This document shows, piece by piece, positions 6,452 to 10,370 of a DNA stretch of 10,370 bases. The stretch is taken from positions 1 to 10,370 of the forward strand of contig JAICKM010000189.1 in assembly GCA_025927935.1 (NCBI GenBank). The letters run 5' to 3'. Under the pieces are notes generated by a model that searched no databases, was not told the DNA's origin, and worked only from the letters and a program-made list of their open reading frames with translations. A program made the position numbers and the translations under genes. Position 1 is the first letter of the stretch. Each line of letters opens with the position of its first letter. Origin of the DNA: Chloroflexia bacterium (GTDB taxonomy: Bacteria; Chloroflexota; Chloroflexia; QHBQ01; JADMIH01).

Positions 6452-6464
6452 TGTATTAAATACA
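6452..6464 (+). promoter_or_regulatory. Palindromic operator candidate at the transcription start
   Basis: TGTATT-A-AATACA is a perfect inverted repeat with a single central base, placed immediately after the -10 box and over the expected start of transcription. Its left half belongs to a 13-base direct repeat, ATAGTTAGTGTAT, at 6444-6456, which recurs exactly at 6514-6526 downstream of the leader terminator. The second copy continues TGTATATATAACA, an imperfect version of the palindrome. Two similar sites 70 bases apart suggest a repressor with cooperative binding. The regulator is not in this window. Confidence 0.5.
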
Positions 6465-6469
6465 ATAAA

Positions 6470-6506
6470 GGCTGCGGGACAGAACAAAACCCGGCAGCCG
6501 ATTTTT
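6470..6506 (+). terminator. Intrinsic terminator inside the leader of the Hsp70-like operon
   Basis: GGCTGC-GGG pairs with CCC-GCAGCC (nine pairs, one bulged G at 6493) around an A/C-rich 11-base loop, and is followed by GATTTTT (6500-6506). This is a proper Rho-independent terminator, and it lies between the promoter and the first gene. About 15 bases of RNA precede the stem, too few for an RNA antiterminator or a leader peptide. Read-through may therefore be a fixed fraction or depend on a protein, and a stable RNA of about 50 bases would be the terminated product. Confidence 0.7.
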
Positions 6507-6550
6507 AGGGCCAATAGTTAGTGTATATATAACAACAAGGAGAACGAGCG

Positions 6551-8158
6551 ATGCCACGAGCGACGACACCGGCGGGGCGGGGCATGGTGCCTCCCGCCGT
6601 CGGCATCGACATCGGCACCTGCTACGCGCGGGTAGCCGTGCTGGACGGCGACGGGCCGCGGCTGGTGGCCGACCGCTATGGCGACCGGGCCTGCCCGGCG
6701 GTGGTCCGCTACGGTATGCACGGCAGCGATGTAGGCTACTACCCGGAGCGCTTCCTGGTGACGGATTGGGAGAACACGGTGCGCGAGGTGCCCCGGTTCC
6801 TGGGTCGCTACGCCGACCTGCCGCGCCGGGTGATCGCGGCGGCGCCCTTCCCGGTCTATGAGGAAGGCGGCCGGGCACGCTTCAACCTGCTCTATACCAC
6901 CGCCGGGCCGGAAGAGGTCTATACCCGCATCGTGCGCCACCTGGCCGGGCTGGCGAGCGCGGACCTGGGGCTTCCGGTGCGCGCCGTCGCGCTCACGGTG
7001 CCCGCCAACGCCGAGGACCGCGTGCGGGTCAGCGTGCAGGCGGCGCTGGCGGCGGCGGGGCTGGACCTGGTGCGCATCGTGAACGCGCCCACGGCGGCGC
7101 TGCTGGCCCTGCGCCGGTTGCTGCCCGGCGACGCCCGGCTGCGCGACGGCCTCGTGGCCCTGGTCGATATCGGCGGAGGCACCACGGATGTCTCCATCGC
7201 CCGGCTGGACGGCGCGGGCGTGACCATCCTGGCGACGGCGGGCGATCCCTACCTGGGCGGGGTGGAGCTACGGGCACGGCTGGCGGCGGGCGCCAACGCC
7301 GGCTTCCAGGCGGCGGGCGTCGATCTGCTAGCACCGGCCGGGGCTGCGACAGGCCACAGCCGTGCAGGCGAACTGGCCCTGCTGCGCGCGGCGGACGAGG
7401 CGATGACCGCTCTGAGCACCGCCACACAGGCCAATCTGCTGCTGGACCACGGCGCAGGCTTTGGCCGCGATCTCTGGGCGCGGGTCTCGCGCCCAGAGTT
7501 CGAGGCGTGGATCGCCCCCGATCTGGTGCGGCTGGCGAGTCTCTGCGGCCAGGCCCTGCGCCGGGCCGGGCTGCCGGCGAGCGCCGTGGATGCCGTGGCC
7601 CTGGCGGGCGGCTGTGCCCACATCCCGGCGATCCAGCGCGCGATTGCCGCCGCCTTCGGGCGCGACCCGGCGAGCCTGATCGTCCGCGAACCGGCGGCGC
7701 TGGCCGCGTATGGAGCGGCACTGCAAGCCGGGATCGCTCTGGGCCAGGTGGCGGAGCGGGTGCAGGATGTCACGCCGTATCCGCTGGGCATCGCCGCCTT
7801 CAACGCGCCCTATCCCGGCGGGGTGGAGTTGTTCAGCGAGGTAGTGGCGCGCGGCACGCCCATCCCGACGCCTGGCCCCACCGCCCGCGCGGCCTGCCGG
7901 CGCACCTTCTACACGCGCGTGCCCGGCCAGGACGCCATGACGCTGCACGTGTTGCAGTATCGCGGCGCGGAGGAACCGACCGCCGTCCCGCCCGCTGCCT
8001 GCGAAACGCTGGGCGAGTGGACGCTGACCGGCATCGCGCCGCACGGTCATGTCCCAGTAGACGTGACCTTCCACATCGACGCCGACGGCATCCTGCACCT
8101 GACCGCGCAAGAGCAAGGCACGCGCAACATCTTGCGCCAGGCGATTGCGCGCTGGTAG
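6551..8158 (+). CDS. Hsp70/DnaK-family protein, lidless, with altered ATPase residues
   Basis: This 535-residue protein follows DnaK from the first phosphate loop to the end of the beta substrate-binding domain, then stops: the alpha-helical lid is absent, as is the C-terminal tail (DnaK is about 638 residues). Landmarks are GIDIGTCYARVAV (18-30), VALVDIGGGTTDVSI (202-216), GDPYLGG (231-237), ALAGGCAHIPAIQRAI (350-365), linker DVTPYPLGI (406-414), TPIPT (436-440), LHVLQY and DVTFHIDADGILHLTA (504-519). Two residues central to DnaK ATP hydrolysis and coupling differ. The Lys70 position (DnaK NTLFAIKRLIGR) is Pro81 in NTVREVPRFLGR, and the Glu171 position (NEPTAA) is Ala179 in NAPTAA. The Asp20 and Thr23 phosphate contacts remain. 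It probably binds nucleotide but hydrolyses it poorly, so a scaffold or sensor role is more likely than general folding; no DnaJ or GrpE gene is adjacent. AAGGAG (6537-6542) supports the ATG. It is the first gene of a five-gene row. Confidence 0.9.
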   Translation: MPRATTPAGRGMVPPAVGIDIGTCYARVAVLDGDGPRLVADRYGDRACPAVVRYGMHGSDVGYYPERFLVTDWENTVREVPRFLGRYADLPRRVIAAAPFPVYEEGGRARFNLLYTTAGPEEVYTRIVRHLAGLASADLGLPVRAVALTVPANAEDRVRVSVQAALAAAGLDLVRIVNAPTAALLALRRLLPGDARLRDGLVALVDIGGGTTDVSIARLDGAGVTILATAGDPYLGGVELRARLAAGANAGFQAAGVDLLAPAGAATGHSRAGELALLRAADEAMTALSTATQANLLLDHGAGFGRDLWARVSRPEFEAWIAPDLVRLASLCGQALRRAGLPASAVDAVALAGGCAHIPAIQRAIAAAFGRDPASLIVREPAALAAYGAALQAGIALGQVAERVQDVTPYPLGIAAFNAPYPGGVELFSEVVARGTPIPTPGPTARAACRRTFYTRVPGQDAMTLHVLQYRGAEEPTAVPPAACETLGEWTLTGIAPHGHVPVDVTFHIDADGILHLTAQEQGTRNILRQAIARW

Positions 8159-8190
8159 CACATCACTGACCACTAACAAGGAGGCACAAC

Positions 8191-8970
8191 ATGGACCCGA
8201 ACGAACAAACCCGCCCGCGCATGACCATCGTCATCGCCCAGTGCGTGCAGCGCAGCTTTATCAGCCCGCTGGCCGGGCCGGACCCGCGGCTGAAGCCCTG
8301 CCACCTGCATTGCGGCTATGTGAACAGCATCCGCCTGCTGGGTGGCGGCGCGCAGCACGCGCCCAACCACCTGGAGACGTTCCTGCGCCGCGCCCACGGT
8401 CTGGACGACGCGGGCCGGGGCAGCGACCGCGTCCATGTGGTCTACGTGGACGACGAGCACTACGACGACGGCAACGAACTCACCGCCGCCCACTTCGCCC
8501 AGTTTGGCCGCCATTGCGTGCCCGGCGAGGATGGCTACCTGGGCACCGGCGAGACTGCCGAGTGGCGCGCCCTGCGTAACGGGCGCACCCACGTCGTGAA
8601 GACGCCGGGCCTCAACGACAACATGTACGGCACCGGCTTCATCCCGGTGTTGACGGCCATCTGCCAGGAAGCCGAGGAAGTCTACGGCATCGCGCCCGGC
8701 GACATCCGCATCCTCAACATCGGCGGCTGGAGCATCATCAAGGTGCTGTTCTGCGGTGTCTGGGAGTTGATGCACCACGGCATCCCCGACTGGCGTGATC
8801 CGACCAACCGCGAGGCGACTATCCGCTTCAACAGTGTCTCCATCTGCGATGCGCTGACCTACAGTGTGCAGCGCGAGCAGCACAACGTAGCCCTGGAAGT
8901 CGTCGAGATGATCGGCGGCCAGGTGCTGCGCAGCGTGGACGACGCGCTGATCTACAGCGCGCTGAGCTAG
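8191..8970 (+). CDS. Isochorismatase-fold protein with degenerate catalytic triad
   Basis: The 259-residue protein shows the outline of the isochorismatase/nicotinamidase (cysteine hydrolase) fold. It has an opening strand TIVIAQCVQRSFISPL (12-27), VVYVDDEHYDDG (83-94), FGRHCVPGEDGYLGT (105-119, like the family's HCVxGTxG), VVKTPG (135-140) with the conserved Lys137, then ILNIGGWSIIKVLFCGVWE (174-192), SICDALTYSV (217-226) and QHNVALEVVEMIGGQVL (230-246) near the end. Aligned by eye, the catalytic Asp of the usual D-x-Q-x-D-F motif is Cys18, and the nucleophilic Cys is Val185; the nearest cysteine, Cys188, is three residues late. Only the Lys remains, so normal hydrolase chemistry is doubtful. 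A binding or structural role is likelier, unless Cys188 has taken over. It is also longer than the usual 180-210 residues, with extra sequence at about 28-80. AAGGAGG (8178-8184) supports the start, 32 bases after the Hsp70-like stop. Confidence 0.65.
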   Translation: MDPNEQTRPRMTIVIAQCVQRSFISPLAGPDPRLKPCHLHCGYVNSIRLLGGGAQHAPNHLETFLRRAHGLDDAGRGSDRVHVVYVDDEHYDDGNELTAAHFAQFGRHCVPGEDGYLGTGETAEWRALRNGRTHVVKTPGLNDNMYGTGFIPVLTAICQEAEEVYGIAPGDIRILNIGGWSIIKVLFCGVWELMHHGIPDWRDPTNREATIRFNSVSICDALTYSVQREQHNVALEVVEMIGGQVLRSVDDALIYSALS

Positions 8971-8993
8971 GCTCGCGCGACGAGGAACCGGCG

Positions 8994-9524
8994 ATGGGTT
9001 ACTTTCACGCCAATGACCGCTATCTGCAAGGCACGTCCGACGCCGGGCTGGATCCGCCGTGGGATGTGCAGGCCCAGGAAGCGGGCCGTCCCGGCAGCGT
9101 CCGCCTGACGTGGCGACGCCCCTACACCGCGTTGGACGGCTTCACTGTGTATGGCCGCCCGGCGGACGCGGACCCGGCAGCGGGGTGGACGGCCTTGTGC
9201 CAGGTAGCGGGCACGGCGACAGAAGCGTTGCTGCACCTGGCGCCGGGCGGCTGGCAGTTGGCGGTAAGCGCCCGGCGCGGCCAGACGACCAGCGCACCCT
9301 CGCCGCCCACGCTCTGGCTACCGCCGCAAGCCGCCGTCGTTCAGATCGCGCCGCCCGCGCCGCTGCCCCCGCTGCCGACCCCGCTGGCGCCGCCGACCCC
9401 ACCACCCGCGCCGCCCCCGGAGGAACCGGCGCCCGAATTCGACTGGCAATCCATCGACCATGCCCTGCGCGACAACTCGGCCCATCTGGGCCGCCACGGC
9501 GTCTTCATTCGCCCGCCGCGCTGA
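8994..9524 (+). CDS. FN3-like domain protein with proline-rich linker
   Basis: Residues 20-110 of this 176-residue protein read like a fibronectin type III domain: PPWDVQAQEAGRPGSVRLTW followed by RRP (strands A-B with the core Trp), LDGFTVYGRPAD (strand C with Tyr), then WTALCQVAGTATEALLHLAPG and GWQLAVSAR (strands E-F). A run of about 29 residues made mostly of Pro and Ala follows (119-147), then a short acidic-to-basic tail beginning FDWQSIDHALRD and ending FIRPPR. There is no signal peptide and no membrane segment, so unlike most bacterial FN3 proteins it should stay in the cytoplasm, perhaps as an adaptor that presents its C-terminal tail. GAGGAA (8982-8987) six bases before the ATG supports the start. 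The gene follows the isochorismatase-fold gene by 23 bases, so the two are probably co-transcribed and may be partners. The domain call is moderate; the cellular role is unknown. Confidence 0.7.
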   Translation: MGYFHANDRYLQGTSDAGLDPPWDVQAQEAGRPGSVRLTWRRPYTALDGFTVYGRPADADPAAGWTALCQVAGTATEALLHLAPGGWQLAVSARRGQTTSAPSPPTLWLPPQAAVVQIAPPAPLPPLPTPLAPPTPPPAPPPEEPAPEFDWQSIDHALRDNSAHLGRHGVFIRPPR

Positions 9525-9540
9525 GCGGAGCACGGCACAT

Positions 9541-9570
9541 ACCTATTCGCTGACGGCTAATAGCTGATAG
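9541..9570 (+). repeat. Short AGCTGATAGCT-type repeat in the intergenic gap
   Basis: The 66-base gap between two operon genes contains overlapping near-repeats of GCTGA/GCTAATAGCTGATAGCT. Runs of this kind occur in intergenic DNA of several bacterial groups and may be a remnant of a dispersed repeat. No promoter or terminator is evident in the gap. Confidence 0.3.
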
Positions 9571-9590
9571 CTCGGAAAGGAGCAACCACC

Positions 9591-9914
9591 ATGGATATCC
9601 AAAACACCCGCACCGCTGCGACCCCCGGCCTGGCCTATTGCACCTGCTGCGCGCCCGCGCAGATCCTGATCCCGCGCGACGACCTGGGCGAACCGGGGCG
9701 CTGGGCCGTCTGCCTGGCGACCGGCGCCTGGTACGCGGCGCGCGACGGGCGCTTCGTCGCCACGGCCGCGCCGCGCGAGGGCACGATTGTGCCCGCCCCG
9801 GCGCCCACTCCCGTGGGCTGGCGCGCCGGCGACGGCGGCTGGACCGGCGGCGACGCCCGCCCGGCCATCGTGCCCGGCGTGCGCATCGACCTGAGCAAGG
9901 AAAGCTACGCATAG
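9591..9914 (+). CDS. Small hypothetical protein with Cys cluster
   Basis: I do not recognise this 107-residue protein. Its N-terminal half contains a Cys cluster (YCTCC, residues 16-20) and a further Cys41 within GRWAVCLATGAWYAARDGRF, a layout that might hold a metal or form a small beta-rich knuckle, though a full four-ligand set is not obvious because the spacing C17/C19/C20...C41 offers no second CxxC. The middle is Pro/Ala-rich (66-74), and the C-terminal tail has Gly-Trp repeats (GWRAGDGGWTGGD) and ends DLSKESYA. There is no signal peptide or membrane helix. GGAAAGGAG (9574-9582) supports the ATG. The stop overlaps the ribosome binding site of the next gene, which indicates translational coupling and a shared function with the zinc-ribbon protein downstream. 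Confidence 0.7.
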   Translation: MDIQNTRTAATPGLAYCTCCAPAQILIPRDDLGEPGRWAVCLATGAWYAARDGRFVATAAPREGTIVPAPAPTPVGWRAGDGGWTGGDARPAIVPGVRIDLSKESYA

Positions 9915-9924
9915 GAGGGCGGCC

Positions 9925-10370
9925 ATGGAACAGGCAATCGTGCTGCCGGGCACCGGCGACGACGCGATGGAAGTGCGCTGGACGGTGGACCTGGCCGCCG
10001 CCGGGCGGACGGCGCAATGGGCGCGGGGCAATCCCGCCCTGCTGGAGCAGGAAGTCGCCGAGATGGGCACCTACTTCCCGCGCTGGGTGCTCAGCGCGAG
10101 CGACGGCACGGCGCTCACCCGCTGCGCGCGGTGCGCCGATCTGCTGGTCTTCCGCGAGGGCAAGCTGCGCTGCCTGCGTTGCGGGCGGGCCGGGCAGGGC
10201 AAGCACCTGGCCTGGACGGGCCACCTGCCGGTGCCGGTGGCCGGGCTGCCCCGCGCCCTGGAACGCATCCACGCGCACCCGCACCCCGGCTACCCGCTGG
10301 TGCGCCTGGGCGCCACGCTGCTCTGGCTCGTGCCGCTGCTGGCCTGCTACCCGGCGGACTGGCCGCGCAC
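9925..10370 (+). CDS. Zinc-ribbon protein, possibly E2/RWD-like, cut by the window end
   Basis: This frame starts at ATG 9925 behind AGGAGGG (9913-9919), which overlaps the preceding stop codon, and stays open for 148 codons to the window edge. A zinc ribbon is clear: Cys67-x2-Cys70, then 12 residues, then Cys83-x2-Cys86 (TRCARCADLL...LRCLRCGRAG). The segment before it (residues 16-57, EVRWTVDLAAAG... and EMGTYFPRWVL) does not resemble anything I can name. After the ribbon come AWTGHLPVPVAGL (96-108), PLVRLGATLLWLVPLLACYP (124-143) and ADWPR. The pattern of a strand followed by YPADWPR recalls the strand-then-FPxDYPFKPP passage of ubiquitin-conjugating E2 and RWD folds, but the diagnostic Pro-Pro and active-site Cys would lie beyond the window. 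The zinc ribbon is seen directly; the E2-like reading is a hypothesis. Alternatively it is an ordinary zinc-ribbon protein of unknown function. Confidence 0.75.
   Translation, partial: MEQAIVLPGTGDDAMEVRWTVDLAAAGRTAQWARGNPALLEQEVAEMGTYFPRWVLSASDGTALTRCARCADLLVFREGKLRCLRCGRAGQGKHLAWTGHLPVPVAGLPRALERIHAHPHPGYPLVRLGATLLWLVPLLACYPADWPR

Noticed and set aside
7029..8179. Several long minus-strand frames opposite the Hsp70-like gene
   Set aside because: They are GC-driven shadows of the Hsp70-like reading frame with Arg/Ala/Pro-rich, family-less translations.
9318..10284. Minus-strand frames opposite the last three operon genes, including a 259-residue one
   Set aside because: They lie entirely opposite well-started plus-strand genes and read as Arg-rich low-complexity protein.
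1..10370. CRISPR arrays, insertion sequences, integrase or attachment sites, rRNA genes
   Set aside because: No spaced direct repeats of array type, no transposase or recombinase frame and no tRNA or rRNA signature was seen.

Overview
The window is GC-rich, densely coded bacterial DNA. The mixture of genes and the high-GC codon use would fit a Chloroflexota member (Anaerolineae or Chloroflexia-like). That placement is inferred from general character, not from a phylogenetic marker I could test. Most genes start behind clear AAGGAGG-type ribosome binding sites, and several promoters look like sigma-70 sites.

Layout. Bases 1-1436 carry the C-terminal three quarters of mnmG (tRNA wobble-uridine modification), closed by a strong hairpin. 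A minus-strand block follows: a SnoaL-like ester-cyclase-type protein (1509-1940), a SPOUT/SpoU-family RNA 2'-O-methyltransferase (2051-2986) whose fold appears to be present twice in tandem, a four-helix membrane protein (3522-4121) and a membrane-anchored alpha/beta hydrolase (4289-5323). Between the methyltransferase and the membrane protein lie about 535 bases without a conventional gene. They contain a good minus-strand promoter, a possible 29-codon leader peptide and three clean hairpins, ending in a Shine-Dalgarno site that points at an AUC codon. A YbjQ/UPF0145 gene (5429-5752, plus) faces an unrecognised 143-residue minus-strand gene (5842-6273) across hairpins.

From about 6420 to the right edge the window looks like one plus-strand accessory operon. 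It has a near-consensus promoter, a palindrome at the expected transcription start, a 13-base direct repeat, and an intrinsic terminator inside the leader. The genes are an Hsp70-like protein without a lid and without two residues needed for ATP hydrolysis in DnaK, an isochorismatase-fold protein whose catalytic Asp and Cys positions appear substituted, a cytoplasmic FN3-like/proline-rich protein, a small cysteine-containing protein, and a protein with a CxxC-x12-CxxC zinc ribbon. The last is cut by the window edge just as it enters a sequence reminiscent of ubiquitin-conjugating (E2/RWD) folds.

The combination of a degenerate Hsp70, a degenerate hydrolase fold, an FN3-type adaptor and a zinc-ribbon/possible-E2 protein under attenuated control is the most promising candidate for an undescribed system. 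The DNA to the right of the window is needed to see whether E1-like, JAB-like or ubiquitin-like partners follow. All fold and residue alignments here were made by eye.
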